Assembly: GCF_900103365.1 (NCBI RefSeq)
Contig: NZ_LT629703.1
Coordinates: forward strand, 1,488,001-1,552,000
Origin: Afipia sp. GAS231
GTDB lineage: Bacteria > Pseudomonadota > Alphaproteobacteria > Rhizobiales > Xanthobacteraceae
DNA length: 64,000 nt
Direction: 5' to 3'
Part shown: piece by piece, positions 44,816-54,059 of the stretch
Numbering within the stretch: the stretch's first letter is position 1
How the letters are laid out: each line of letters opens with the position of its first letter
Position numbers and translations under genes: made by a program
The notes under the pieces: model-generated
Told to the model about the DNA's origin: nothing
Seen by the model: only the letters and a program-made list of their open reading frames with translations
Database searches by the model: none

Positions 44816-46129
44816 GTGGCGCGTGAAAAGATGGATGCCGTCGTGATCGGAGCCGGCGCGGGTGGGCTGTGCGTCGCCGCGCGGCTGTCCCATGCCGGGC
44901 TGCATACGTTGGTGGTGGACGACAAGGGCCGGCTCGGCGGCCGGGCCTCGACCGAACAAATCGAAGGCTTTACCGTCAACATCGGCGCCATCGCCATCGA
45001 ACTCGGCGGTGTGTTCGAAGAGACCTTCAACACCGTCGGCGTTCCCCTCGATATCCGCACGCCGGAGCCGGCCTCCTCCTTTTTCATCGACGGCAAGTTG
45101 ATCGACGTCGGCCGCGGCGGCTGGTCGCTGCTGCTCGGGCAGCTGACAAAACAGGCCTCACGTATCCTGGAAAAATTCGCGGATGCGCGCTCCGGCAATC
45201 TTCCGGACGGGCGGCAATCGACCGAGGACTGGCTCAAGAGCTACACCGGCAATGCCACGGTGCACGCGCTGTTCCGCAATCTCTGCGCGGCAATCTTCGC
45301 CTGCAACGCCGATGAATTGCCGGCCCGCGCCTTCCTGACCTATTTCACCAGCAAGGGCGCGTTCAAGCGCTTTGGATTTTGCCCGCAGGGCACGATCGGG
45401 GTCTGGAACGCACTCGGCACCGCTATCAAACGGAACGGCGAGATCTGGCTCGCGACGCCAGCGCTGCAAATTCACACGACCGACGGCCGCGTTGAAGGTG
45501 TAACGGTGGTCCGGGATGGCCAGCAGATCCGGATCGACACCGATCTCGTCATCAGCAACGCCGGTCCCAAGGCGACTGTTGCGCTGGCGGGCGAAGCAGC
45601 GTTCCCTTCTGCCTACATCGAGAAGGTTCGCACCGGGCTCAAGCCCGCGGCCAATATCGTCATCAATATCGCGAGCCGCGAGCCGCTGATTTCGCACCCC
45701 GGCATCGTGACCTTCGGCAAGACGCGCCGTCTCTGCAACATGGCCAATCTCACCGCCACCTGCCCCGAACTGGCGCCGCCCGGCTGGCATCTTTATGTCG
45801 CCTACGCCGTGCCGATCCCGGCGCTCGGCGATTTCGATTCCGACGCCGAGGTCGAGCTGGCGCTGACCGACCTGCGTGAGCAGTTTCCGAATTTCGGCCA
45901 GGCGAAAGTCCTCTCGATCCGGGTGATGCGGGATGACTGGCCGGCACAACGCAGCTGCGCCGGCTACGATCTGCCGCGGGAGACCGGCATCGAAGGCCTG
46001 TGGTGCGTCGGCGACGCGGTGAAGCAATATGGCAATGGCGGCACGCAAGCCTGTGCGGAAACCGCAAAACTCGTCACCGATGCGATCCTCGCCAGCCGGC
46101 CGCGCGTTGCGCAGGCCGGCAGGGTCTAG
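44816..46129 (+). CDS. FAD-dependent phytoene-dehydrogenase-like oxidoreductase
   Basis: 437 residues, starting at a GTG with GAGGGAGG upstream. The FAD-binding Rossmann motif is AVVIGAGAGGLCVAARLSHA, followed by VVDDKGRLGGRASTE, typical of the crtI/NAD(P)-dependent desaturase group. The C-terminal flavin motif is GLWCVGDAVKQYGNGGTQAC. It could desaturate or oxidise a hydrophobic intermediate, perhaps an alicyclic ring or a side chain. It leads the plus-strand transport operon (livF, livG, ligase, livH, livM, receptor) under operator-like site 3. Confidence 0.82.
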   Translation: MAREKMDAVVIGAGAGGLCVAARLSHAGLHTLVVDDKGRLGGRASTEQIEGFTVNIGAIAIELGGVFEETFNTVGVPLDIRTPEPASSFFIDGKLIDVGRGGWSLLLGQLTKQASRILEKFADARSGNLPDGRQSTEDWLKSYTGNATVHALFRNLCAAIFACNADELPARAFLTYFTSKGAFKRFGFCPQGTIGVWNALGTAIKRNGEIWLATPALQIHTTDGRVEGVTVVRDGQQIRIDTDLVISNAGPKATVALAGEAAFPSAYIEKVRTGLKPAANIVINIASREPLISHPGIVTFGKTRRLCNMANLTATCPELAPPGWHLYVAYAVPIPALGDFDSDAEVELALTDLREQFPNFGQAKVLSIRVMRDDWPAQRSCAGYDLPRETGIEGLWCVGDAVKQYGNGGTQACAETAKLVTDAILASRPRVAQAGRV

Positions 46130-46134
46130 CATCG

Positions 46135-46989
46135 ATGCCGGCGAAGATCGCAACGCGAGCGGGCAACACCGGCGGTCAGACGACGCCTGCCCCACCGTGC
46201 CTGCTCGAATTCCGCAACATTCGCATCGTCTACGACAATGCCATCGAGGCGATCCGGGACGTCAGCATTGCGGTGCCCCAGGGCGGCATCGTCGCCTTGC
46301 TCGGCTCCAACGGCGCCGGCAAGTCGACGCTGTTGAAGGCAATGTCGGGAATTCTCTACACCGAGGAAGGCGTAATCGAGAACGGCACGATCCGCTTCCG
46401 CGGCGAGGACGTGCATCACCTCGCGCCCGATGAGCTGGTACGGCGCGGCATCGTCCAGGTGCCGGAGGGCCGCCGGGTGTTTCCGGCGCTGACCATCGAC
46501 GAAAACCTGCAGATGGGCGGCTACACCAAAACCGCCGCCGAGGCGCGCGAGCGACGTGAGACGGTGTTCGCATTGTTCCCGCGGCTGTTCGAGCGCCGCG
46601 GCCAGATCGCCGGCTACATGTCCGGCGGCGAGCAGCAGATGCTGGCGATCGGCCGTGCCCTGATGACCGATCCGGTGCTGCTGGCGCTCGATGAGCCGTC
46701 GCTCGGCCTCGCGCCGCTGATCATCGACCGCATCTATGAAGTGATCGCCAAGCTGCGCGATGAGATGAAGATGACGGTGCTGCTGGTCGAGCAGAACGCG
46801 CAGCGCGCGCTCGATATTTCCGACTACGGCTACATCCTGGAGACCGGCCGCGTCGTCCTCGACGGCTCCGCGAAGAAACTCGCCGCCAATGAGGACGTCC
46901 AGGAATTCTATCTTGGCGTCTCCAATTCCGGGCGCAAGAGCCTGCGCGACGTCAAGCACTACAAACGGCGCAAACGGTGGCTGTCGTGA
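46135..46989 (+). CDS. livF: Branched-chain-type ABC ATPase LivF
   Basis: 284 residues from the ATG at 46135. Walker A is GSNGAGKSTLL, the signature motif SGGEQQMLAIGRALM, Walker B LLALDEPSLGLAP and the H-like switch LLVEQNAQRALDISDYG, all as in LivF. It powers uptake of a small molecule through LivHM in the inner membrane. The N-terminal 25 residues are extra and polar. Its stop overlaps the livG start. Confidence 0.93.
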   Translation: MPAKIATRAGNTGGQTTPAPPCLLEFRNIRIVYDNAIEAIRDVSIAVPQGGIVALLGSNGAGKSTLLKAMSGILYTEEGVIENGTIRFRGEDVHHLAPDELVRRGIVQVPEGRRVFPALTIDENLQMGGYTKTAAEARERRETVFALFPRLFERRGQIAGYMSGGEQQMLAIGRALMTDPVLLALDEPSLGLAPLIIDRIYEVIAKLRDEMKMTVLLVEQNAQRALDISDYGYILETGRVVLDGSAKKLAANEDVQEFYLGVSNSGRKSLRDVKHYKRRKRWLS

Positions 46990-47780
46990 CCTCTCTGCTC
47001 AGGATCGAAAATCTCAGCAAGCGCTTCGGCGGCCTGCAGGCCGTCGCCGATGTCAGCCTAGCGGTGAGCGCAGGCGAAATCTTCAGCGTGATCGGCCCGA
47101 ACGGCGCCGGCAAGACCACGCTGTTCAACATGATCTCCGGCGTGCTGCGCCCGAGCGGCGGCAGCATGGTGTTCGACGGTATCGACCTCGCCCACGTGTC
47201 ACCGTCCCGATTCGCCGCGATCGGAATCGGCCGAACCTTCCAGAACCTCGCCCTGTTCAAGCACGGCACGGTGGTCGAGAACATCCTGACCGGCCGCCAC
47301 ACCCATCTGCGCTCCAACGTGCTCGATGCCGTGATCTTCTTCGGCCGCACCCGGCGCGAGGAAATCGAAGCCCGGCAACGGGTCGAGGAAATCATCGAAT
47401 TTCTCGAGATCGAGCACATCCGTGACGCCATCGTCGGCACCCTGTCCTACGGCCAGCAGAAGCGCGTCGAACTGGCGCGGGCGCTGGCCTGCGAGCCGAA
47501 GCTGCTGCTGCTCGATGAAATGGTCTCGGGCATGAACCAGGAGGAGACCGAGGATATCGCCCGCTTTGTGCTCGATATCCGGGAGGAACTCGGCATCACC
47601 GTCCTGATGATCGAGCACGAGATGCGGATCGTGATGGATATCTCCGACCGCGTTCATGTCCTGAACTTCGGCCGCAAGATCGCCGAAGGCACGCCGGCCG
47701 AAGTCCGGAGTGACCCGGCCGTGAGAGAAGCCTATCTCGGCGGCCATCGCGCAGAAGCCGCAGCACAGGTGAGCGCGTGA
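46977..47780 (+). CDS. livG: Branched-chain-type ABC ATPase LivG
   Basis: 267 residues from the GTG at 46977. Walker A GPNGAGKTTLFNMISG, signature LSYGQQKRVELARALA, Walker B LLLLDEMVSGMNQEE and the LivG-typical C-terminal stretch DRVHVLNFGRKIAEGTPAEV. It works as a heterodimer with LivF. The start overlaps the livF stop by 13 nt, and the stop overlaps the ligase start (TGATG). Confidence 0.93.
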   Translation: MAVVTSLLRIENLSKRFGGLQAVADVSLAVSAGEIFSVIGPNGAGKTTLFNMISGVLRPSGGSMVFDGIDLAHVSPSRFAAIGIGRTFQNLALFKHGTVVENILTGRHTHLRSNVLDAVIFFGRTRREEIEARQRVEEIIEFLEIEHIRDAIVGTLSYGQQKRVELARALACEPKLLLLDEMVSGMNQEETEDIARFVLDIREELGITVLMIEHEMRIVMDISDRVHVLNFGRKIAEGTPAEVRSDPAVREAYLGGHRAEAAAQVSA

Positions 47781-49714
47781 TGTCGGTTCTCGAAAGCCCG
47801 CGCACCGAACATCCGCCGTTCCAATCCAGTTCGGCGTGGACATCGTCCGGCGCCGACGTTAATTCCCTGCACGCCGCGCTGAGAAACGCAGCAATCACCC
47901 TTCCGCAACTGCTGCGCCAGCGCGCGTCGATGCATGGCGACAAACTGGCGCTGCGCGAAAAGGAATACGGCATCTGGAATCCCTATTCCTGGGATCATTA
48001 CTACCAGACCGCACGCGCGATCGCGCTCGGCCTGATCTCGCTCGGCCTCAAGCCGGGTGACCGCGTCGCGATCGCCGGCGAGAACACGCCGGAATGGTTT
48101 TATGCCGATCTCGGCGTCCAGATGATCGGCGCGGTCGCGGTCGGCATCTATCCGACCAATCCATGGGTCGAACTACAATACATCGTCCGCCACTCCGGCT
48201 CACGGGTCGTCATCACGGGCGACCAGGAACAGACCGACAAAGTGCTGGAAGCACTCGCCAACAACGACGGCCTGCCGGCGCTTGAGGCCATCGTCTGCGT
48301 CGACACCAAGGGCCTCCGGCAATACCGGCAGTCGCAGTTGATGTCGTTCGAGACGCTGTGCCAGCTCGGCAAGACTTATGCGGCCGAAAACCCCGAGGCC
48401 AACGCGACTCTCGACCGCCTGATTTCACAGGCCACGCCTGACGACGTCTCCATCCTTGTCTACACCTCAGGTACGACAGGTCCGCCCAAGGGCGCGATGC
48501 TGACGCATCGGAACCTGGTCTACGCCGCCTATGTCTACGCCGAAGCGGTCGGGATCGCCGACAAGCCGTTCGAAGCCGTGAGCTACCTGCCGCTGTGCCA
48601 CGTCGCCGAACGCTGCTACGGCGAGGTCACGCATCTGGTGCTCGGCGGCACCGTCAGCTTTGCGGAATCGATCGACACCGTCGCCCTCAATATCCGCGAG
48701 ATCGCGCCGACGTTTTTTGTCGGCGTGCCCCGCATCTATGAAAAGCTGCAGCAGGGCTTTCTGTTTCGGCTCGGCGAAAGCGGCGCGTTCCGCCAACGGT
48801 TTGTTAAAGCCTGCCTTGCCTGGGGCCGCAAACTCTCGGACCGGCGGCAGACCGGGACCGCGACGACGCTCGACCGTCTGAGCTACGCGCTCCTGTATCT
48901 CGTGCTATTCCGCAACATCCAGCGCCATCTCGGCTTTGCCCGCAGCCGTCACCGGCTCTGCGCCGGCGCCTCGATCTCGCCGGAGACCTTGCGCTTCTTC
49001 GACATCATCGGCCGCCCGGTTTCGCAAGGCTACGGGCTGACCGAAAGCGGCGGCGTCGCCTTCATTCAGACCGAAAGCCATCACCGGCTCGGCGGCTGCG
49101 GCCTGCCATTGCCTGCGACCGAATGGAAGCTCGACAGTGACGGTGAAATCCTGCTGCGCAATCCCGGCGTCTTCAAAGGCTATTTTCTCGACGAAAAGGC
49201 TTCGACGGCTTCGGTCGAGCCGGGCGGATGGCTGCGCACGGGCGATATCGTCGAAGTGCTTGATAACGGGGAAATCACGGTGGTCGACCGCAAGAAGGCG
49301 ATCATCATCACCGCCGGCGGCAAGAACATCGCGCCATCAGAGATCGAAAATGCGCTGAAGGATTCCGAATTCATCAAGGAAGCGATCGTGGTCGGCGAGG
49401 CCAAGAAATATCTCGGTGCGATCATCCAGGTCGACTTCGACAATGTCGGCCGCTGGGCCCGCGACAAGGCGCTGCCCTACACCAATTATAAGTCGCTGTC
49501 GCAGCTTGCCGAGGTGCATGAGCTGGTCGAGCGCGTCGTCAACGAGACCAACAAGCGTTTCGCGCGCGTCGAGAACATCCGCCGCTTCGCCATCCTAGAA
49601 AAGGAACTCGATCACGACGACGGCGAGTTGACTGCCACCCAAAAGGTCCGCCGCGCCCTGATCGAGAAGAAGTTCGCGCGCGAACTCGCCATCATCTACC
49701 AGGCGGAGGGCTGA
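47780..49714 (+). CDS. Long-chain-type acyl-CoA ligase embedded in the Liv operon
   Basis: 644 residues from the ATG at 47780. AMP-binding motif ILVYTSGTTGPPKGAMLTH, the motif YGLTESGGVAF and GWLRTGDIVEV, then the lysine-bearing end DHDDGELTATQKVRR, which is typical of FadD15/long-chain ligases that start with a basic N-terminal extension. An acyl-CoA ligase within a LivFGHM operon is a known arrangement for uptake and activation of aromatic or fatty acids in Rhizobiales; the ligase traps the substrate as its CoA ester. It is coupled by overlap to livG and livH. Confidence 0.92.
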   Translation: MSVLESPRTEHPPFQSSSAWTSSGADVNSLHAALRNAAITLPQLLRQRASMHGDKLALREKEYGIWNPYSWDHYYQTARAIALGLISLGLKPGDRVAIAGENTPEWFYADLGVQMIGAVAVGIYPTNPWVELQYIVRHSGSRVVITGDQEQTDKVLEALANNDGLPALEAIVCVDTKGLRQYRQSQLMSFETLCQLGKTYAAENPEANATLDRLISQATPDDVSILVYTSGTTGPPKGAMLTHRNLVYAAYVYAEAVGIADKPFEAVSYLPLCHVAERCYGEVTHLVLGGTVSFAESIDTVALNIREIAPTFFVGVPRIYEKLQQGFLFRLGESGAFRQRFVKACLAWGRKLSDRRQTGTATTLDRLSYALLYLVLFRNIQRHLGFARSRHRLCAGASISPETLRFFDIIGRPVSQGYGLTESGGVAFIQTESHHRLGGCGLPLPATEWKLDSDGEILLRNPGVFKGYFLDEKASTASVEPGGWLRTGDIVEVLDNGEITVVDRKKAIIITAGGKNIAPSEIENALKDSEFIKEAIVVGEAKKYLGAIIQVDFDNVGRWARDKALPYTNYKSLSQLAEVHELVERVVNETNKRFARVENIRRFAILEKELDHDDGELTATQKVRRALIEKKFARELAIIYQAEG

Positions 49715-50586
49715 TGCAGTACCTGATCCAGCTCCTGATCTCCGGTCTTGCGATCGGCGCCATCTACGGCCTGATCGCGATGGGCTTTGCCGTGATCTAC
49801 AAGTCTACGGGACTGGTCAATTTCGCGCAGGGCGAAATGACCATGATTACCGCCTACATCGCCTGGACCATTTCGACCACGGTCAGCGGCAACGTGGTCG
49901 TGGTGGCGCTCGGCGCCATCCTCGCCGCCGTCGCGCTCGGCCTCGTGATCGAGCGGCTGGTGATGCGGCCGATGCTCGGCGAGCCGGTGTTTGCCACCGT
50001 CATGGTGACGATTGGTCTGGCCGTGATCCTGCGCTCGTCGATCAATTTCATCTGGGACGCCTACCCGCACGGCCTCGACGTCGGCTTCGGCCGCACCATC
50101 GTGCGGATCGGCGGGGTCGGCGTCCGCACCGGACAGATCGCCGTCATCGCCACGCTTCTCGCACTGCTCGCGGCGATCTGGGCATTCTTCCGCTACAGCA
50201 AGATCGGCGTCGCGATGCGCGCCGTTGCCACTGACGACCGCACCGCGCTGTTGATGGGCATCAGCGCGACGCGCGTCCATGCGCTGGCCTGGGCCGCCTC
50301 GTCCGTGATCGCCGGGATCGGCGGGGTGTTCTTTGCGTTGTCCTATGATCTCTCGCCGGCGATGTTCCAGCTCGGGCTGAAGTCGTTTCCGGCCACCATC
50401 CTGGGCGGCCTCGATGCCGTGCTCGGATCCGGCCTCGGCGGCCTCCTGATAGGCATCACCGAAAATCTCGCCGGCGGCTATGTCGGCTCGGGCATGAAGG
50501 AAGTCGCGGGCTTTGCCATGATCATCGTGGTGCTGATGATCCGCCCGTTCGGTATCTTTGGCGAACGCGACATCGAGAGGGTCTGA
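49714..50586 (+). CDS. livH: Liv-type ABC permease LivH
   Basis: 290 residues, multi-pass inner-membrane protein with about eight hydrophobic segments. Its signatures are GLAIGAIYGLIAMGFAVIYK, NFAQGEMTMITAYIAW and GLDAVLGSGLGGLLIGITEN. It forms the translocation path together with LivM. Starts at the ligase stop (TGATG) and overlaps livM by one nucleotide. Confidence 0.93.
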   Translation: MQYLIQLLISGLAIGAIYGLIAMGFAVIYKSTGLVNFAQGEMTMITAYIAWTISTTVSGNVVVVALGAILAAVALGLVIERLVMRPMLGEPVFATVMVTIGLAVILRSSINFIWDAYPHGLDVGFGRTIVRIGGVGVRTGQIAVIATLLALLAAIWAFFRYSKIGVAMRAVATDDRTALLMGISATRVHALAWAASSVIAGIGGVFFALSYDLSPAMFQLGLKSFPATILGGLDAVLGSGLGGLLIGITENLAGGYVGSGMKEVAGFAMIIVVLMIRPFGIFGERDIERV

Positions 50587-51632
50587 TGCGCACCGGTGAT
50601 TTCAAACAGACCTATGGTGAACTCGTCACGCTGGTGGACTCGCCGCCGGTATGGGCATGGTCGGCCGTGCTGGTGACGGCGCTGATCGCTGCACCCTTTG
50701 TGCTGAACTCCTATGCACTGTCGTTCCTGATGATCATCCTGATCACCGCAGTGGGCGCGCTGGGGCTAAATATCCTGACCGGGTATACCGGCCTGATCTC
50801 GCTCGGCCATGTCGGTTTTCTCGTCACCGGCGCCTACGCCTATGCGGTGTTGGTCTCCAAATATCACATGCATCCGCTGATCGGCTTCCTCGGCGCCGGC
50901 GTGGTGCCGGCGCTCGCCAGCCTCATCGTCGGCGCGCCGTCGCTGCGGCTGAAGGGGCTCTATCTGGCCATCACCACGCTGGCGTTCTCCTTCATCATCA
51001 ATACCGTGATCCTGGAGGCGCGCTGGCTTACCAACGGCGCACGCGGCATCTCGGTGCAGCGGCCGGAGATATTCGGTCTCAGCTTCGATAGCGACGCGGC
51101 GTTCACGTATCTCTGCCTCGGCTTCGCCGTGCTCACGCTGTTCGCCACCCTCAACATCCGCCGCAGCCGCGTCGGGCGAGCATTCGTCGCGATCCGCGAT
51201 AACGACACCGCCGCCCGCGTGATGGGCATCAACCTGCACGCCTACAAGCTGTTCGCCTTCGTCACTTCCGCCTTCATCACCGGCCTCGCAGGCGCGCTGT
51301 ACGGCATCTACCTGTCGTTCGTCAGCGTCGAAGGCTTTCCGTTCCTGCTCTCGATCGAGGCACTGGCAATCCTGATTGTCGGCGGGCTCGGCTCAGCGCT
51401 CGGCGCCGTGCTCGGCACCATCCTGATCGTTCTGCTGCCTGAAGCAACGCGGCTGATGTTCAGCCTGTTCAGCGCGCAGATGGACGCCACCTTCACGACC
51501 GGCGCGCAGGAACTCAAGAGCATGCTCTACGGTCTCGTCATCATCCTGTTCCTGCGCTTCCAGCCGCGCGGGCTGGTCGGCGCCTGGCACGACATCCGGC
51601 GGATGTGGGTGAACTGGCCGCTGCGTTACTGA
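50586..51632 (+). CDS. livM: Liv-type ABC permease LivM
   Basis: 348 residues, about ten hydrophobic segments. The hallmark VGALGLNILTGYTGLISLGH is present, as are RSRVGRAFVAIRDNDTAARV and LYGIYLSFVSVEGFPFLLSI. It pairs with LivH. Thirty nucleotides separate it from the substrate-binding gene, which has its own AGGAGGA ribosome site. Confidence 0.93.
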   Translation: MRTGDFKQTYGELVTLVDSPPVWAWSAVLVTALIAAPFVLNSYALSFLMIILITAVGALGLNILTGYTGLISLGHVGFLVTGAYAYAVLVSKYHMHPLIGFLGAGVVPALASLIVGAPSLRLKGLYLAITTLAFSFIINTVILEARWLTNGARGISVQRPEIFGLSFDSDAAFTYLCLGFAVLTLFATLNIRRSRVGRAFVAIRDNDTAARVMGINLHAYKLFAFVTSAFITGLAGALYGIYLSFVSVEGFPFLLSIEALAILIVGGLGSALGAVLGTILIVLLPEATRLMFSLFSAQMDATFTTGAQELKSMLYGLVIILFLRFQPRGLVGAWHDIRRMWVNWPLRY

Positions 51633-51663
51633 CAAAAAAGCAAACCAACAGGAGGAGGAAACA

Positions 51664-52824
51664 ATGATCAAATATCTGGCGAGCGCGTCGCTGCTGCTCG
51701 CGGGCGCGTATCTCACGGCCGGCCCTGCGCTTTCCGCCGATCCCGGTATCACCGATACCGAAATCCTGATCGGCGACGTCGAGCCCCTCACCGGCCCACC
51801 GGCGCTGCTCGGCGTGGCCGCTTCGATCGGCCACAAAATCGCGATCGCGGAAGCCAACGTCGCCGGCGGCATCAACGGCCGCAAGATCAAGTATGTGCTG
51901 GAAGACGACGGCTACGTCACCGCCCGCACTATCCAGGGCGTCAAGAAGGTGATCGATGTCGACAAGGTGTTTGCGATGCTCGGTATCTCCGGCTCGGGTC
52001 AATCCATCGCCGTGATGCCGGTGCTGGAAAAGGCGGGCATCCCCACCGTCATCGACGTGGCGCCGGTCAAATTCCTCTGGGAACCGCCGCGCAAGAACGT
52101 GTTCGTGGTCGGGCAATCCTACGAGGAAGGCATCATCCACCTCGTCAATTATCTCGCCGACAGGAACCCCGGCAAGAAATGGGGCCTGATCACCCAGGAC
52201 GACGATTACGGCATCACCGTGCGCGACGGCTTCGATACCGTGGTCAGGGCCAAGAAGCTCAACGTGGTCTACAGCGGCAACTACAAGAAGGGCCAGCAGG
52301 ATTTCTCGTCCGACATGCTGCAACTGAAGGATTCCGGCGCCGAGGTGTTTTTGGCCGGTGGCATCATCGGCGAGAACATCGCGATGATGAAGGAACTGGA
52401 GAAGCTCAACATCAAGCCTGTCACGGGCATCTTCTGGCCCGGACGGGTCGAGCCGGTGCTGAAGCTGATGGGTCCGGCCGGCGACGGCATCTACGCCGTC
52501 GACTATGTCGAACCGTTCGCGGGCACTGCCGGCAAGGCGTTTCTGGAAAAGGCCAAGGGCCTGCTTCCGGAAGCCGAGATGAAAGGCATCAACCGCTACA
52601 GCATGACCGGCTATGCCGCCGCAAAAGTACTGATCGAGGCGATCGGGCGTTGCGGCAAGGACCCGACCTGGGCCTGCACCATCGCTGAACTGGAAAAGAC
52701 CAAAAACGTCGAAACCGGCGTCATGGCGCCGATTACCTTTGGCCCCGGCGTCCGGTTCTCGAACCAGAGGCTGCAGATCATGCAGGCTGAAACGGCAACG
52801 CTGAGCTTCAAGCCGGTGAACTGA
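51664..52824 (+). CDS. ABC transporter substrate-binding protein (Liv type), second
   Basis: 386 residues. The signal peptide (YLASASLLLAGAYLTAGPAL then SADPGITDTE) is followed by a Leu/Ile/Val-receptor-like fold: EILIGDVEPLTGPPALLGVA, NVAGGINGRKIKYVLEDDGY and VFAMLGISGSGQSIAVMPV. It is the last gene of the operon and the obvious receptor for this importer. It differs clearly from the receptor at 41316, so the two may see different ligands. Confidence 0.92.
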   Translation: MIKYLASASLLLAGAYLTAGPALSADPGITDTEILIGDVEPLTGPPALLGVAASIGHKIAIAEANVAGGINGRKIKYVLEDDGYVTARTIQGVKKVIDVDKVFAMLGISGSGQSIAVMPVLEKAGIPTVIDVAPVKFLWEPPRKNVFVVGQSYEEGIIHLVNYLADRNPGKKWGLITQDDDYGITVRDGFDTVVRAKKLNVVYSGNYKKGQQDFSSDMLQLKDSGAEVFLAGGIIGENIAMMKELEKLNIKPVTGIFWPGRVEPVLKLMGPAGDGIYAVDYVEPFAGTAGKAFLEKAKGLLPEAEMKGINRYSMTGYAAAKVLIEAIGRCGKDPTWACTIAELEKTKNVETGVMAPITFGPGVRFSNQRLQIMQAETATLSFKPVN

Positions 52825-52865
52825 GCAACGAGACGCTGGCCGGCACGCCTCGCGCCGGTCAACCC

Positions 52866-54059
52866 TCACATCCGCTTGGCGACCTCTTCCAGCATGACCT
52901 CGGTGGCGCCGCCGCCGATGGTCAGCACCCGCGCATCGCGCACCATCCGCTCGATCGGCGTGCCGCGCATGAAACCGGTGCCGCCATGCAGCTGCAGGCA
53001 GCCATGCACGACCTCGTGCAGCACTTCCGGCGACAGCGCTTTCACCATCGACACTTCGCGCGGACAGGGCTTGCCGGCCTCGACGAGCTCCGCAGCATGA
53101 TAGGCGAGCGCCCGGGCGGCCGCGGCCTTGGTGGCGAGCGAGGCGAGCTTGAGCCGTACCGCCTGCTGGTTCCACAGCGGGCCGCCGAAGGCCTGCCGGC
53201 TCTTCACATAGTTCGTGGTGAGCTCGATCGCCTTGGCGGACTCGCCGGCGCAGATGCCGCCAATGCAGATGCGCTCGTTCTCGAAGGTTTCCATGATGCC
53301 GTAGAAGCCGCGGTTCTCCTCGCCCAGCAGGTTTCCGGCGGGGATCCGCACTTCCTGAAACCCGATCTCGGCGGTGTCGGAGCAAAGCCAGCCGTGCTTG
53401 TCGAGTTTTGTCACGGATATGCCGGGCGTCGTCCTCTCGACGATGAACAGCGAGATACCGCGGCTGCCCTTGGCGGCAGGATCGGTGCGCGCCGCGACGA
53501 TCAGGATATCGCCGTAGACCGCATTGGTGATGAACATCTTCGAGCCGTTGATCACCCAGCAATCGCCGTCGCGGCGTGCCCGCGTCTTCAGCCCGGCGAC
53601 GTCGGAACCCGCATCGGGCTCGGTCACTGCGATCGAGCAGATCGTCTCGCCGCGGATAATCGCAGGAAGATATTTCCGCTTCTGCTCAGGCGTGCCGCGC
53701 AGCGTGATGTGGACCGCCGACATGTCGGTATGAACCAGCACCGACGAGGTGAAACCGCCGAAGGTCGAACGTCCGAGTTCCTCGGCCCACACCATCGACG
53801 CCAGCGCGCCCATATCGGTGCCGCCGTATTCGGCCGAATGCCGCATGCCGAGGAAACCGAGCGCGCCCATGCGCCGGTAGATCTCGCGCGGGATCTTGCC
53901 GTCGCGCTCCCACTGCTCGCCATGCGGCACCACTTCCTTCTCGACGAACCGCCGCACCTGCTCGCGCAGCATCCGCAACTCCTCGGATAACTGCGGCTGC
54001 TCCGAGAATTGGAATTCACTGTCGGACTGGGCGCGGACATCGGTTGGCTTGACGTTCAT
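52866..54059 (-). CDS. Acyl-CoA dehydrogenase
   Basis: 397 residues. Classic ACAD layout with the FAD/substrate signature AVTEPDAGSDVAGLKTRAR, the middle beta domain and the C-terminal helical domain LQLHGGTGFMRGTPIERMVR. The Glu of the short-chain type (YEGTSEI) is replaced by IGGGATEVM, whereas ETFENERICIGG fits the catalytic Glu position of isovaleryl-CoA/long-chain enzymes, so it is of that kind. It oxidises an acyl-CoA to an enoyl-CoA. Last gene of the minus-strand dioxygenase operon. Confidence 0.92.
   Translation of the reverse strand: MNVKPTDVRAQSDSEFQFSEQPQLSEELRMLREQVRRFVEKEVVPHGEQWERDGKIPREIYRRMGALGFLGMRHSAEYGGTDMGALASMVWAEELGRSTFGGFTSSVLVHTDMSAVHITLRGTPEQKRKYLPAIIRGETICSIAVTEPDAGSDVAGLKTRARRDGDCWVINGSKMFITNAVYGDILIVAARTDPAAKGSRGISLFIVERTTPGISVTKLDKHGWLCSDTAEIGFQEVRIPAGNLLGEENRGFYGIMETFENERICIGGICAGESAKAIELTTNYVKSRQAFGGPLWNQQAVRLKLASLATKAAAARALAYHAAELVEAGKPCPREVSMVKALSPEVLHEVVHGCLQLHGGTGFMRGTPIERMVRDARVLTIGGGATEVMLEEVAKRM

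Noticed and set aside
51541..53562. Very long minus-strand frame of over 670 codons across the receptor and acyl-CoA dehydrogenase region
   Set aside because: It overlaps well-supported genes on both strands, lacks any family motif and results from high third-position GC.
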